Part shown: piece after piece, positions 16,797 to 26,471 of the stretch | Layout: each line of letters opens with the position of its first letter | How positions within the stretch are numbered: position 1 is the first letter of the stretch | Source of the DNA: Roseimicrobium gellanilyticum | GTDB lineage: Bacteria; Verrucomicrobiota; Verrucomicrobiia; Verrucomicrobiales; Verrucomicrobiaceae | Assembly (NCBI RefSeq): GCF_003315205.1 | Contig: NZ_QNRR01000009.1 | Coordinates: 1 to 64,000 of the forward strand | Length of the DNA stretch: 64,000 nt | Direction of reading: 5' to 3' | Notes under the pieces: generated by a model | The model's database searches: none | The model's input: only the letters and a program-made list of their open reading frames with translations | What the model was told of the DNA's origin: nothing | Position numbers and translations under genes: made by a program

Positions 16797-19700
16797 ATGG
16801 GAGACACATCATCCAGTAACGCTTCTGATTCGCCGACGGCAAAGGTGCTGCCGGCGGGTCTGCTGGATCTGGGCTTCATCACGGAAGATGCTGCGCACGA
16901 GGCCGGCAGGGCATCATCGCCATTTTCCACGCCGGAGACAGAGGGGGATATGATTGGGCGCTACCGCCTCATGGCTCCACTGGGTGAAGGCGGCTTCGGA
17001 TGCGTGTGGAAGGTGGAGCAGACCGAACCCCTCAAGCGTGAGCTGGCACTCAAGCTGATCAAGGCGGGCATGGGCAGCAGGGAGATCATTGCCCGGTTCG
17101 AAGCAGAGCGGCAAGCCCTGGCCTTGATGGACCACCCAAACATCGCGAGCGTGCTCGATGCAGGGACCACCACCGACTCGCGCCCGTACTTCGCGATGGA
17201 ACTGGTGAAGGGCGAGCCCATCACCGAGTACTGCGACAACCACCAACTCAGCATCCGCGAACGGCTGGAACTCTTCATCCCCGTCTGCCAGGCGGTGCAA
17301 CACGCACATCAGAAAGCGATCCTGCATCGCGACCTGAAGCCCTCCAACATCCTCGTGGTGACCGTGGATGGAAAACCGGTGCCGAAGGTGATCGACTTCG
17401 GCATTGCCAAGGCGCTGGGCGGCGGTGATGCCGAAGGGCCGGTGGCTGCGACTCTGCTGCGCACACAGATGGGAATGATCGTCGGCACGCCACGCTACAT
17501 GAGCCCGGAGCAGGCTGGGAGCATGCCGGACGTGGATACGCGGAGTGATGTGTATGCCCTTGGCGTGATCCTTTGCGAGCTGCTGACGGGGCAAACACCC
17601 TTCCCCACCCAGCCGGCAGATTTCGTGGAGGCCCTGCGGTGGGTGCGCGAAGCCGAGCCTGTGAAGCCCAGTACGCTGGTGCAGCAAGCCACTCCCGCCG
17701 TGGTGATGGCAGCCGCGCATCGCCACACGGATCCCGCACGCTTCGCCCGGGCACTGCGCGGCGATCTCGACTGGATCACACTGAAGGCGTTGGAGAAGGA
17801 TCGCACACGCCGTTACGAGACGCCCACCGCGCTGGCACGCGACATCTCGCGCTATCTGGAGCAGAAGCCCATCAGCGCCGTGGCTCCCACCTGGCGCTAT
17901 CAGCTTGGCAAGTTCGCACGCCGCCAGCGGGCAACGTTGATTGCGACGGTTCTCATCACCCTGGCACTCATCACCGGTACCGCCGTGAGTCTCTGGCAGG
18001 CCTCGCGGGCGGAGAAGAGCCGCCTGGAGTCAGAAGCGCACTACGCGCAAGCACGCGATGCCGTGGATAAGTACCTCGCTCGTGTGTCGGAGCATCCGCG
18101 GCTGAATTCTTCCGACTTCACGGACCTCCAGCGTGAATTGCTGGAAACGGCATTGCCATTCTACGAACAGATGGCCACGCAGCGGAGTGACGATCCAAAG
18201 CTGCAAAAGGATCAGGCATGGGCTCTCTGGCGGTTGGCGAAGCTTTATCAAATGACCCGGCAGTTGGAGAAGGCAGAGAAGACCTATGAAAAAGTGATCC
18301 CACTGCAAAAAGTAGTGGCGGCCGATTCATCCCACGATCCGACACTTCAGAAGGATCTGGCGTTCCAGTATGACGAACTGGCCTACGTGCAGAGGCAGCG
18401 TGGCAAGAACGAAGCCTGCCTCGCCAGCCATCAGCAGGCCATTGATACCATGGCGAAGCTCGTGGCGCGTGATCCTGCCAACCTTGGCCATCAGCTCCGT
18501 TTTGGCATCGTGCGGACGAACTATGCGCTGACACTGGATGAGCTGAAAAGGCACCACGACTCCGAGCGAGAGTACCTGAAAGCCGCCGCAGTTCTTGAGC
18601 CTCTGGCAAGGCAACACCCCAGTCACGTGGAGCACTGGCGCGCCATTGGGGAATGTTTTGGCAAGCAGGGCGGACTTTATCGGAGAATGGGACGCCTCAG
18701 GGAGGCCGAAGCTGTCTTGAATCAGGCGGTGGAGTGCCAGGAGCAGGCCGTCACGATGCGCCCCCGCGACCGGACCTACCGTCACCATCTTGGCAATGCG
18801 CTGTCCATGTTGGGGACGGTGCTCTACTATCAGGATCGTGCCACCGAGGCCGAGCCCCATGTGCGCCGCGCGATTGAGTTGCACCAGGAGATGGCCGCTG
18901 AGTTTCCCTCCATTCCCCTCCACAGGACTGCACTGACCGAGGCACGGGAAGTGCTCATCTACACGTGCATCAAGCTCGGCAAGTCAAAGGAGGCGGACGC
19001 CTTGCAGGAACTGCAACAGGCAGAGCTGTCGCGACTGGCTTCCGAGTTTCCTGACGAGAAGAAGCACAAGGACAATGTGGTGAAGATCTTCGCGCTGCAG
19101 GCGGCACGCGCATATGAACGGAGGGAGTGGTCTATCGCGCGTGACCGCTATCAAAGGGTCGCGGATGCGACCGGTGGCTATGATGCGCATCTGAGGCTCT
19201 GCCAACTCGCTCTCATTTCAAAGGAACCTGCGACCGCCGTGAAACATGGTGTGGAATTCATGGAGAAGGCTCCAATCAACTGGCAGAACTATGAAGTGGC
19301 TGCGCGACAATTCCGCGATGCGCTTGCCCTCATTCGCGCAGATGCAAAGACTGCTCCCCCAGATCGCGAACAAGCCGCCGCCGAATGCACCGGACACCTC
19401 ATCAAGAGTCTGCAAAAGGCAGTCTCGCTGGGCTTCACGGGCATCGCGTTCATTGACCATGATGAGCGAGCCGCTCCCCTGCGCGAACACCCGGACTACC
19501 AGACGCTGCTACAGCAAAGCTATGCTGCGCCTCCACGATCACCGGTGAAGTTCCAGTTCGACTACCGGCATGACAATCCTGGGATCCGCCACTGGACACG
19601 CGAGGGGCTGACCTGGACCGAGACCGCGCCCAAAGGAGAGACCGGCACCTTCACCGTCATGGGGCCAGCTACTGTCGATGGAGTGTCCGGAACCCAATTG

Positions 19701-19829
19701 GAAAAGAACGGCCCGAGGAGACTCACCGTGTTCCTGCCTGACCTCGGCACTCCGGAACCGATGTCACTCAAGTTGAGAAAGCCGGACGGATCATGGGGTG
19801 CCTTCAGCATCTTGCAGCAGGTGCAGTGA
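16797..19829 (+). CDS. Transmembrane Ser/Thr protein kinase with C-terminal TPR region
   Basis: A 1010-residue Hanks-type kinase. Catalytic elements are complete: glycine loop GEGGFG at 63-68, Lys86 (LALKLIK), HRDLKPSN at 177-184, DFG at 200-202, SPE at 236-238 closing the activation segment. One membrane helix lies at about 380-400, so the kinase is cytoplasmic and the rest periplasmic. From about 430 to 870 the sequence has TPR-like helical repeats (for example LWRLAKLYQMTRQLEKAEKTY and GNALSMLGTVLYYQDRATEA). The last 110 residues look beta-rich. It sits 27 bases after the ECF sigma gene and is probably co-transcribed. It likely senses an envelope signal and phosphorylates the sigma factor or a partner. 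Confidence 0.92.
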   Translation: MGDTSSSNASDSPTAKVLPAGLLDLGFITEDAAHEAGRASSPFSTPETEGDMIGRYRLMAPLGEGGFGCVWKVEQTEPLKRELALKLIKAGMGSREIIARFEAERQALALMDHPNIASVLDAGTTTDSRPYFAMELVKGEPITEYCDNHQLSIRERLELFIPVCQAVQHAHQKAILHRDLKPSNILVVTVDGKPVPKVIDFGIAKALGGGDAEGPVAATLLRTQMGMIVGTPRYMSPEQAGSMPDVDTRSDVYALGVILCELLTGQTPFPTQPADFVEALRWVREAEPVKPSTLVQQATPAVVMAAAHRHTDPARFARALRGDLDWITLKALEKDRTRRYETPTALARDISRYLEQKPISAVAPTWRYQLGKFARRQRATLIATVLITLALITGTAVSLWQASRAEKSRLESEAHYAQARDAVDKYLARVSEHPRLNSSDFTDLQRELLETALPFYEQMATQRSDDPKLQKDQAWALWRLAKLYQMTRQLEKAEKTYEKVIPLQKVVAADSSHDPTLQKDLAFQYDELAYVQRQRGKNEACLASHQQAIDTMAKLVARDPANLGHQLRFGIVRTNYALTLDELKRHHDSEREYLKAAAVLEPLARQHPSHVEHWRAIGECFGKQGGLYRRMGRLREAEAVLNQAVECQEQAVTMRPRDRTYRHHLGNALSMLGTVLYYQDRATEAEPHVRRAIELHQEMAAEFPSIPLHRTALTEAREVLIYTCIKLGKSKEADALQELQQAELSRLASEFPDEKKHKDNVVKIFALQAARAYERREWSIARDRYQRVADATGGYDAHLRLCQLALISKEPATAVKHGVEFMEKAPINWQNYEVAARQFRDALALIRADAKTAPPDREQAAAECTGHLIKSLQKAVSLGFTGIAFIDHDERAAPLREHPDYQTLLQQSYAAPPRSPVKFQFDYRHDNPGIRHWTREGLTWTETAPKGETGTFTVMGPATVDGVSGTQLEKNGPRRLTVFLPDLGTPEPMSLKLRKPDGSWGAFSILQQVQ

Positions 19830-19951
19830 GGCTTTGCGCCGGTGACGCGAACTTTTTTCGTCACGGCCAGCGGGTTCTTCCCAAAGGAGGGTTGGAACGG
19901 AAGAAGCTCCATTTCTTCCGTCACTGAAACCCAAAGAAGAAAGGACCTGCC

Positions 19952-21007
19952 ATGTTAGCTGCCCGAATGCATGAATACTACAAGCCACTCATCCTTGAAG
20001 ACGTCCCGGTGCCGGACATCAAGGCGGACGAAGTCCTGGTGAAAGTCACCGCCGCCGGCATGTGCCGCACGGATGTGCAACTGCTCGACGGTTACTTCCG
20101 CAAGTATGTGGAGTCGTCATTTCCTCTCACGCCCGGTCATGAGATCGCAGGCATCATTCACAAGATTGGCAGCCTCGTGCCGAAGAATTCAGGATTCGAA
20201 GAAGGCGATCAGGTGGTGCTGGTGGGCGGCTGGGGAGATGGCACCTGCCGCCACTGCCAGAGCGGCAACACGCAGATCTGCGGCCACGGCGCCTGGCCGG
20301 GCTTCGGCCCGTACGGAGGTTACTCGGAGTTCCTCCCCGTACCCAGCCGGTATCTCATCAAGGTGGACAAGCGCCTGAAGGCAGAGGAACTCGCACCGCT
20401 CACGGACGCAGGTCTCACGCCCTACCGCGGCATCAAGAAACTCCGCGACGCCGGCGCGCTCGGACCCGACCGCATCCTCGGCGTGTTTGGCATCGGTGGC
20501 CTGGGCGCCTATGCAGTGCAGTATGCCAGGCTCCTCGGTGGCGGCGCGACGGTGATTGCTTTCGCGCGCAATCCTGAAAAGCTCGCCATCGCAAAAGACT
20601 ACGGCGCGGATCACATCATCAGCACGAAGGACAAATCCACCGCGGACATCCGCAAAGAGCTCAACACCGCCTGCGGTCAGGGGCAGCTCGATGCTATCAT
20701 CGACTGCGCTGGCGCCCCGGAGATGATTCGCATGGGATTCGAGCTGCTCTCCACCGCTGGCCACTATTCATCCGTCGGCCTCGTGGGTGATCAGATCGAC
20801 ATTCCGCTCTTCCCCTTCGTGGCTCGCGAGTACACATTCCACGGATCCTTCTGGGGAAACTACAATGACCTGAGCGAGGTCATGGCGCTCGCCACGCAGG
20901 GCAAAATCCGCCACACGGTCAAGCCGATCACGCTTGAGCAGGTGAACGAGAACCTTGAGCTGCTGCGAACGGGTGATGTCCTGGGCCGCGCAGTGATCCG
21001 GTTCTAG
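19952..21007 (+). CDS. Zinc-dependent alcohol dehydrogenase
   Basis: A 351-residue medium-chain dehydrogenase. Catalytic zinc ligands are Cys38 (GMCRTDVQL) and the GHE motif near residue 64; the Rossmann loop is GVFGIGGLGAYAV around 169-181. The structural zinc lobe reads GDGTCRHCQSGNTQIC: three of four usual cysteines are kept and the first is Asp. This can still bind zinc, as acidic replacements are known there. It oxidises alcohols or reduces aldehydes with NAD(P). The ribosome binding site AAAGGA lies six bases before the ATG. A SnoaL-like gene follows 94 bases later. The substrate is unknown. Confidence 0.9.
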   Translation: MLAARMHEYYKPLILEDVPVPDIKADEVLVKVTAAGMCRTDVQLLDGYFRKYVESSFPLTPGHEIAGIIHKIGSLVPKNSGFEEGDQVVLVGGWGDGTCRHCQSGNTQICGHGAWPGFGPYGGYSEFLPVPSRYLIKVDKRLKAEELAPLTDAGLTPYRGIKKLRDAGALGPDRILGVFGIGGLGAYAVQYARLLGGGATVIAFARNPEKLAIAKDYGADHIISTKDKSTADIRKELNTACGQGQLDAIIDCAGAPEMIRMGFELLSTAGHYSSVGLVGDQIDIPLFPFVAREYTFHGSFWGNYNDLSEVMALATQGKIRHTVKPITLEQVNENLELLRTGDVLGRAVIRF

Positions 21008-21101
21008 TCCACCAGCATCCTGGCGGCCTGGCGTTGTTCCCGGGAACAATTGTTCAGGTCGCCTCCATCTGCCCCACTTCAATTTCCACCAGGAGCACCC
21101 G

Positions 21102-21611
21102 ATGAACACACCTGCAAGATCCCTCCTCCTCCCCTTCATTCTTGTCATCACATCCCTTCATATCATCCCAGCCATGCACGGTGCCGACACCAAGAGCACA
21201 GCCGAATCGAACAAAGCCATCATCCAAGCCAGCTTTGACCGCTGGCGTGCGGGAACGGGCGGGCCATTCGAGCTGCTGGCCGAAACAGCTGACTGGACCA
21301 TCACCGGGAATTCCGTCGTCGCGAGGAAGTATCCCACGCGCGCGGAGTTCATGGACATCGTCATCAAGCCGTTCAACGCGCGAATGACCAAGCCGCTGGT
21401 CCCAACCATGCGCAGCCTTTACAGTGATGGTGACACCGTGATTGCGTTGTTCGACGCTGAAGCACTTTGTCTGGACGGCAAACCGTATCGCAACACCTAC
21501 GCGTGGTTCATGAAAATGCAGGACGGCAAGATGGTGAGTGTCACTGCCTTCTTTGACTCCGTCGCCTTTGATGATCTCTGGAAGAGAGTGGTGCCCAGGT
21601 CCAGTTCCTGA
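21102..21611 (+). CDS. Secreted SnoaL-like (NTF2-fold) protein
   Basis: A 169-residue protein with a signal peptide (MNTPARSLLLPFILVITSLH, cleavage near AMHGA). The mature part fits a SnoaL/NTF2-like fold: helix NKAIIQASFDRWRAGTGGPF, LLAETADWTITGNS, and late strands TVIALFDAEALCLDGKPY and AWFMKMQDGKMVSVTAFFD. Such domains are ketosteroid-isomerase-like enzymes or small-ligand binders; the active residues cannot be assigned by eye. The ribosome binding site AGGAG lies six bases before the start. It is convergent with the adenylate cyclase gene, with only 8 bases between stops. Confidence 0.78.
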   Translation: MNTPARSLLLPFILVITSLHIIPAMHGADTKSTAESNKAIIQASFDRWRAGTGGPFELLAETADWTITGNSVVARKYPTRAEFMDIVIKPFNARMTKPLVPTMRSLYSDGDTVIALFDAEALCLDGKPYRNTYAWFMKMQDGKMVSVTAFFDSVAFDDLWKRVVPRSSS

Positions 21612-21619
21612 AGTCACGC

Positions 21620-23344
21620 CTACTTCACGTCGAAGACCCACGCGCCATTCCAGTCTGGAGCGGGAGGATTGAGACGAAAAGCGTAGACGCGCTCAAGGAG
21701 AATCCTCGCAGGTGCATCATCATGATCCATGGCGAGGCACTCCCGCAGCGCCGTCTCCGCCGCATCCCAGTCCCGCGCCTGGTACGCGGCAAGGGCTGTG
21801 GCGGAGCGGCTGCAAAGCCCGAGCATCTTCTCCGGCACCTCACCGGCCAGACCGAGCAATTCGTAGATGCTGGTGGTTTCCGTCTTTCCTTTGACGATGA
21901 TGGTGTCGATTTCACGAGCGACAATCGCATCACCGACTGCCGCGCGCGTGCTGCCACAGATGAGGATGTGAGTGCCGTAAAAGCGATTCACATGCTCAAG
22001 GCGCGAGGCCAGATTCACGGTGTCACCAATGACGGTGTAGCTGCGGGTATTCTCCGAGCCAATATTCCCCACCACCACCTCGCCCGTGCTGATGCCAACG
22101 CGAAGGTCGAGCTGTGGCAGATTCTTCCTCAGGCCGGTGACCTCGGGCAACATCGTTTGCAGACGTTCCACCGCGCGCCTCTGCTCAAGGGCAGCACGAC
22201 AGGCGAGTAAAGCATCGCCCTGTTCGGTGGAGAAGGGTGGGCCCCAGAAGGCCATGACGGCATCACCCATGAACTTGTCGACAATGCCATGCTCATGCTG
22301 GATGGCCTCCGCCTGGAGTGTGAAGTGCCGGTTCAGGAGATTGACCACCCCCGCAGGCGTGAGTTGCTCCCCGATCGAGGTGAAGCCAGAGAGGTCGCAA
22401 AAGGACACCGACATCTCACGTCTCCCGCTCGCAGGCCCGGCTGATTCGGAAGTCAAGAGCACCTGCTTCAGGATGCGCGGATCGATGTATTTGCCGAACG
22501 TATTGCGCATCTGTTCCTTCTGACGGAGCTCGGCGATGAAGAAATTGAAGGAACGTGTCAGGGCTCCAATCTCATCCGCACTGGCCACGGGGAGCTGGAT
22601 GGTGAGATCACCTTTCTCAACAGACTGAATGCCGCTCATGAGAGAGCGCACCGGCTTCACGAGTCTGCGTGTCACAAGGGCGGCCACCGTCAATCCCAGA
22701 AGTACCGAGGTGATGGTGGCAAGGAGTGTCGTCCACACGATCTTGACATGACGCTCGGCAGACTCACGCGTCGATGCCGCGATGACCGAACCCATGACGT
22801 TCTGCATTTCGCTGCGCTGCTTTTGCACCACGACCTGAAGTTCATCGAGCATGCCCAGAACATCTACGGCGCGGGCTTTCTCGCCCCCCTTGATGAGGTC
22901 AATCACCTCACGCTGACGCTTCGTGATGATGCTGTAACTGGATTCCACCTGATCCAGCAGGACGCTGATTTGCTGAAGTCTAAGCTGGTTGCTGGTCCCT
23001 GCCGGGGGCGCGGCCAGCATGCCTCGTGCCCGGACGATTTCCTCCGACACCGCCTGGTTGTACAAGTCGTAGTTCTTTGAAGCCTCGGCAATGGCCGCAG
23101 ATCGATCCTGCCCAGAATCAAGTGCCGCATGCCAGCGCTCAAACGCAAGACGGCGACGCAATCCTGCCTCGTTCAAGTCTACCAAGGTCAGTCGCAGGGG
23201 AGCATAGTATCCCGCGATGATCTTCAAGTGACCATTCAACGCCGCTACCTGGTAAAGGAGGAACCCGACCAGCGAAATCATCAGGCACACGAGGATGAGC
23301 GCGAGACCGAAGATGCGTGAGGCAATGCTCTTGATGAATGGCAT
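21620..23344 (-). CDS. Membrane class III adenylate cyclase with HAMP domain
   Basis: A 574-residue receptor-type cyclase making cAMP. Membrane helices lie at about 10-32 and 204-225 with a helical periplasmic sensor region between. A HAMP linker follows (226-280), then the cyclase domain (about 310-490). Metal-binding aspartates are Asp317 (FCDLSGFTS) and Asp361 (DKFMGDAVMAFWG). Lys357 for adenine recognition and Thr437 (SYTVIGDTVN) in place of the usual Asp fit a class IIIb adenylate cyclase. Asn444 and Arg448 stabilise the transition state, so the enzyme looks active. The C-terminal 80 residues include a short TPR-like helix pair. The cAMP receptor is not in the window. Confidence 0.92.
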   Translation of the reverse strand: MPFIKSIASRIFGLALILVCLMISLVGFLLYQVAALNGHLKIIAGYYAPLRLTLVDLNEAGLRRRLAFERWHAALDSGQDRSAAIAEASKNYDLYNQAVSEEIVRARGMLAAPPAGTSNQLRLQQISVLLDQVESSYSIITKRQREVIDLIKGGEKARAVDVLGMLDELQVVVQKQRSEMQNVMGSVIAASTRESAERHVKIVWTTLLATITSVLLGLTVAALVTRRLVKPVRSLMSGIQSVEKGDLTIQLPVASADEIGALTRSFNFFIAELRQKEQMRNTFGKYIDPRILKQVLLTSESAGPASGRREMSVSFCDLSGFTSIGEQLTPAGVVNLLNRHFTLQAEAIQHEHGIVDKFMGDAVMAFWGPPFSTEQGDALLACRAALEQRRAVERLQTMLPEVTGLRKNLPQLDLRVGISTGEVVVGNIGSENTRSYTVIGDTVNLASRLEHVNRFYGTHILICGSTRAAVGDAIVAREIDTIIVKGKTETTSIYELLGLAGEVPEKMLGLCSRSATALAAYQARDWDAAETALRECLAMDHDDAPARILLERVYAFRLNPPAPDWNGAWVFDVK

Positions 23345-23462
23345 GCAGAGAAGGTCGGTACAGGATCACACGCCAGAATCTTGCGAGGCCGTGTGTTCGC
23401 TGATGTACGCCGTTTTTCTCCGTGTGCAATCGAGTCTGCTGGGAGTGGTCCTGCACGAACCT

Positions 23463-23933
23463 TTAGCGCCCCAACGCCTTCGGCCACCACCACACAAGGG
23501 CGGCGCAGGTGAAGAGGCAGGCGTCTTTGACGAGGCCACCGAAGGGGTCATGGAGCGCCTCGGGATTCGTACCGATGACCAGCACCATCAACACCAGCAC
23601 GGCTAGTGTCGAAACAAGTGCGGCAGCGCGCTCCCAGATACCGCTCATGATGGCGATGCCCGCCACGACCATGGCCGCGCCCAGCCACCAAAGAGTCTCC
23701 TCGGGAGAGCCCACCCACCAGCCGCTGCGGCGCACCATCTCAAACTGGGTCGCGTTGGGGAAGAGCATCTTGGGCATCAGTCCCTCCCACACCCACACGA
23801 GGCCGATGCTCAGTCGGGCGGCGACTTTGATGCGGTGGAGGGCCTTCCATTCACCTGATGTGAGGTGATGCGTGGGCGCATCAGTGTCTGGGGCAGCATT
23901 CATGGCAGTGGCGGCTATGGCATTGGTGTTCAT
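23463..23933 (-). CDS. DoxX-like membrane protein
   Basis: A 156-residue membrane protein with four hydrophobic segments. The first ends in RLSIGLVWVWEGLMPKMLFP, followed by a perimembrane loop and LWWLGAAMVVAGIAIMSGIW, the pattern of the DoxX-like family. It is the last gene of the operon headed by the GbsR-type regulator, 20 bases after the DUF2071 gene. DoxX family proteins are linked to electron transfer, but the role here is unknown. The start at 23933 keeps a polar N terminus of about 34 residues. Confidence 0.78.
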   Translation of the reverse strand: MNTNAIAATAMNAAPDTDAPTHHLTSGEWKALHRIKVAARLSIGLVWVWEGLMPKMLFPNATQFEMVRRSGWWVGSPEETLWWLGAAMVVAGIAIMSGIWERAAALVSTLAVLVLMVLVIGTNPEALHDPFGGLVKDACLFTCAALVWWWPKALGR

Positions 23934-23953
23934 GTTCGTGACTCCGGTAGAGG

Positions 23954-24703
23954 TTAAAGGCGATGGCGGCTGGCGCGGACGGGCCTGGACATCCACACGT
24001 CCCGCAAACCCGGCGAGTAGTTGGCGCCGATGAAGCACGCGTGTTTGGCCCACTCGCCCGTAAGGGACATGAGGCTGTCGTCTTCGATGACGGCCTCCAC
24101 CTCGCACTGTGGCCAGGGTTCATGCCAGATGCGGAAACAGCGCTTCCACCCCAGCCAGGTGGTGAAGGCTGTGTAACGCTCCATGAGGAACTCGGTGAGC
24201 GATCCGTGCTCCGCTGGACGGAAGTCCGGATGCAGCGGCAGTGCGGCCCGGTAGCGCAACACTCCTCCGCCACCGCTCTTGCCCTTCCTCCTGTGAGCAA
24301 TCACGCTGCCACGTATTCTTCCGCGCTCATGATGATGCCGGTAGTCCAGCCTGCCCAATCGATACGGCAATCCGAAGACCGGCCGTCCCAGCAACACCGC
24401 GAGCTTGTTCGGCAACCACTCGGCCAGGAAGTAGATGCCGCTCTCACCGTGGTGCTTCACATAGGTGCGCACATTGAGAAAGCCGTGGGTGGCAATGGGC
24501 TTGAAGGCGAGTGCCGCGAGCTTCCCGCCGTGACGCGGTCGCATGCCACGCATGGTGAAGGCGACCAGGCTCACATAGGCCTTTCCGTCGCGTACATCGA
24601 GGGGGAAGGGGACGAAGGGTTGCAGTGCCTCCGGAGCAACTTCGTAGTGCAGCATGAGTGCGTGTTCCCAATCGGCGAAGAGGAAAGGTTCTCCTCTGCG
24701 CAT
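23954..24703 (-). CDS. DUF2071 (YqjF-like) family protein
   Basis: A 249-residue soluble protein of the DUF2071 family. The N terminus MRRGEPFLFADWEHALMLHY followed by EVAPEALQPFVPFPLDVRDG is characteristic (normally FLxADWxxLxxxHxxVPP). GKAYVSLVAFTMRGMRPR and FLNVRTYVKHHGESGIYFLA are the next conserved blocks. Its activity is unknown; in related operons it travels with TIGR01777 and DoxX-like proteins, as here. The ATG at 24703 is the best start because the in-frame extension runs into a repeat element. DoxX follows 20 bases downstream. Confidence 0.82.
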   Translation of the reverse strand: MRRGEPFLFADWEHALMLHYEVAPEALQPFVPFPLDVRDGKAYVSLVAFTMRGMRPRHGGKLAALAFKPIATHGFLNVRTYVKHHGESGIYFLAEWLPNKLAVLLGRPVFGLPYRLGRLDYRHHHERGRIRGSVIAHRRKGKSGGGGVLRYRAALPLHPDFRPAEHGSLTEFLMERYTAFTTWLGWKRCFRIWHEPWPQCEVEAVIEDDSLMSLTGEWAKHACFIGANYSPGLRDVWMSRPVRASRHRL

Positions 24704-24787
24704 ATCCAGCAGGCGGCTGCGAGCCGCGGCGCTGGATGTTTCTGCGATTGATGGGTGATGGTGTATCAGGGGCGAACCCACCCCGTC

Positions 24788-24884
24788 GGGAGCAAGAATG
24801 CCCCCGCTCCTTGAGCTAGCGCCCGGTTCTGCATCGTCTGTGAGGCATCGCACTCCTTCAAGGAGTGGGGGCATTCCTGCCCCC
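24788..24884. repeat. Paired inverted REP-like element in the 364-base gap before DUF2071
   Basis: Inverted arms at 24788-24814 and 24858-24884 match in 24 of 27 positions. The right arm reads TCAAGGAGTGG and then forms the hairpin GGGGGCATTCCTGCCCCC; GGAG precedes the hairpin, as in REP elements. The rest of the gap 24704-25067 holds no gene; near 24990-25060 it is pyrimidine-rich. Confidence 0.75.
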
Positions 24885-25067
24885 ATGCGCGCGTGACCGC
24901 CCAGCGGCCCGCCATCCTCCACGACAGCGCATATCTCTCCCCCCTCCTCCAATGCCCCAACCCCCGCTTTCATCGCGCTGGAGTGTTTCATGACCATCTT
25001 CTCCTTTCTCTTTCTTCTTCCTCAATCACTCACTCATTCATTGCTATTGCTCATTCCAAACCTCCGC

Positions 25068-25502
25068 CTACGCCGTCGCTGCGAGTGCATACACCACGGT
25101 CCATGCGCCATATCCGAGGAAGAACAGCCAGTGCAAAAAGGTCCGGCTCGGAATGCCACGCCAGTGCACCGGGCTGTAGTGGAGCCACTGCGCCGCGCAG
25201 CGGATGCCCCAGAATCCCGCCATGGCCCAGCACAGCCAGCGTGAGAGTTCCGTGGGCGCGTTTGCCATCTCATGCGCGAAGCGCCACGTGAGCACCGTCC
25301 AGATGGCCAGCGTGATCGTGATGAACCACGAGTGGATGATGAACACATCCCGCACCAGTGGCGACATGCGGTCAATGTCCGGCTTGAAGTTCAGGATGCG
25401 CCCGATGAACAGATTCGCGATCACCAGGGAGAACTGCGCCACGGCGACGATGCGAAGGAACAGTTCCAGATGCGTGCGGGCAAATTCGATGAGCGTGTTC
25501 AT
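25068..25502 (-). CDS. Four-helix membrane protein, related to the one at 26472
   Basis: A 144-residue membrane protein with hydrophobic segments at about 15-33, 55-73, 90-105 and 122-140. Its order of elements (LELFLRIVAVAQFSLVIAN, long loop, VFIIHSWFITITLAIWTVL, AGFWGIRCAAQW) parallels that of the 145-residue protein two genes upstream, including the FWG-R-Q pattern before the last segment. The two are probably ancient paralogs. It lies 22 bases after the TIGR01777 gene. The function is unknown. Confidence 0.75.
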   Translation of the reverse strand: MNTLIEFARTHLELFLRIVAVAQFSLVIANLFIGRILNFKPDIDRMSPLVRDVFIIHSWFITITLAIWTVLTWRFAHEMANAPTELSRWLCWAMAGFWGIRCAAQWLHYSPVHWRGIPSRTFLHWLFFLGYGAWTVVYALAATA

Positions 25503-25524
25503 GGTGGGATGCGGTGTAGGTTCA

Positions 25525-26442
25525 TTACTTGGCAAAGAGGTCGTGCAGCGCTTCGGGCAGTTCCGCATGGCGGAACTCGAAACCCTCCTGCGTAAGGCGT
25601 GCGGGAATGCCGCGCCGGCCGGTGAGTGCGAGTACCGGTTCCGTACGCAGGAAGAAGCAACCGATGGGTACGAGGAACGCGGGCATCGGCGGGCTCCAGG
25701 GGCGATGCAAGGTGCTGCGAAGCTCCCGCATGAACCCGGCATTCGTCACCGCTTCCGGTGCCGTCGCGTTGTACACGCCGCTCATGCGTTCGTCTTCGAT
25801 CGCGCGCAGCCACAGTCGATTCATGTCCTCCACGTGGAGCCACGAGATGTACTGGCGTCCACTCCCGATCGCGCCTCCAAGGTAGCACTTCGTGAGGTTG
25901 GCCAGCATGCGGAGGGCGCCGCCTCCATTTCCCAGCACGAAGCTGATGCGGTAGATGACCTTGCGCGTATGAGGTGTGTTTTCCGCTTCGAACGCGCCCT
26001 CCCATTTCAAGCAGGTGTCCACCGGGATGCCTTCGCCGTGCGGCGCGTTCTCATCGCACACATGATCACCAGCATCACCATAGATGGCGAGTGAGCCAGC
26101 CTGCACCCATACCGCTGGCGGGAAACGGCAGGCGCGGACGGCCTCGCCGATGACCTTCACCGAATCCACGCGTGAGTCGTTGATTTCATCCAGCGCTGCC
26201 GTGGTGTAGCGGCAGTTCACATTCTTCCCGGTGAGATTCACCACGGCAGTGGCACCTTCCAGCTCAGCCGCCCAGGCTCCCAGGGTCCTGCCGTCCCAGT
26301 GGATGTATCTCGCAGGAACACCAGGCGGCAGAAGATGACGTGACAGGATGAAGACCTCGTAGCCTTCCCCAGCCAGATAGCGTGCCAGGGCGATTCCCAG
26401 GAATCCGCTGCCTCCGGCGATGATGACTTTTCCCTTGTGCAT
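25525..26442 (-). CDS. TIGR01777-type NAD(P)-binding epimerase/reductase family protein
   Basis: A 305-residue extended short-chain dehydrogenase-like protein. GKVIIAGGSGFLGIALARYL is the dinucleotide-binding loop. The family blocks are DGRTLGAWAAELEGATAVVN, LTGKNVNCRYT, then QAGSLAIYGDAGD and ISFVLGNGGGAL. The C terminus (PARLTQEGFEFRHAELPEAL) is diagnostic for TIGR01777. The usual YxxxK catalytic pair is replaced by the family's YGD, so the reaction is unknown. The start at 26442 matches the family N terminus. It lies in the GbsR-headed operon, 29 bases after the preceding gene. Confidence 0.88.
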   Translation of the reverse strand: MHKGKVIIAGGSGFLGIALARYLAGEGYEVFILSRHLLPPGVPARYIHWDGRTLGAWAAELEGATAVVNLTGKNVNCRYTTAALDEINDSRVDSVKVIGEAVRACRFPPAVWVQAGSLAIYGDAGDHVCDENAPHGEGIPVDTCLKWEGAFEAENTPHTRKVIYRISFVLGNGGGALRMLANLTKCYLGGAIGSGRQYISWLHVEDMNRLWLRAIEDERMSGVYNATAPEAVTNAGFMRELRSTLHRPWSPPMPAFLVPIGCFFLRTEPVLALTGRRGIPARLTQEGFEFRHAELPEALHDLFAK

Positions 26443-26471
26443 GACGATGGATGATTGGGTTTCGTGGTGTA

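Noticed and set aside
23954-24997. Longer form of the DUF2071 protein starting at 24997
   Set aside because: The extra 98 residues are translated repeat DNA (the pair at 24788-24884) and do not resemble the family N terminus.
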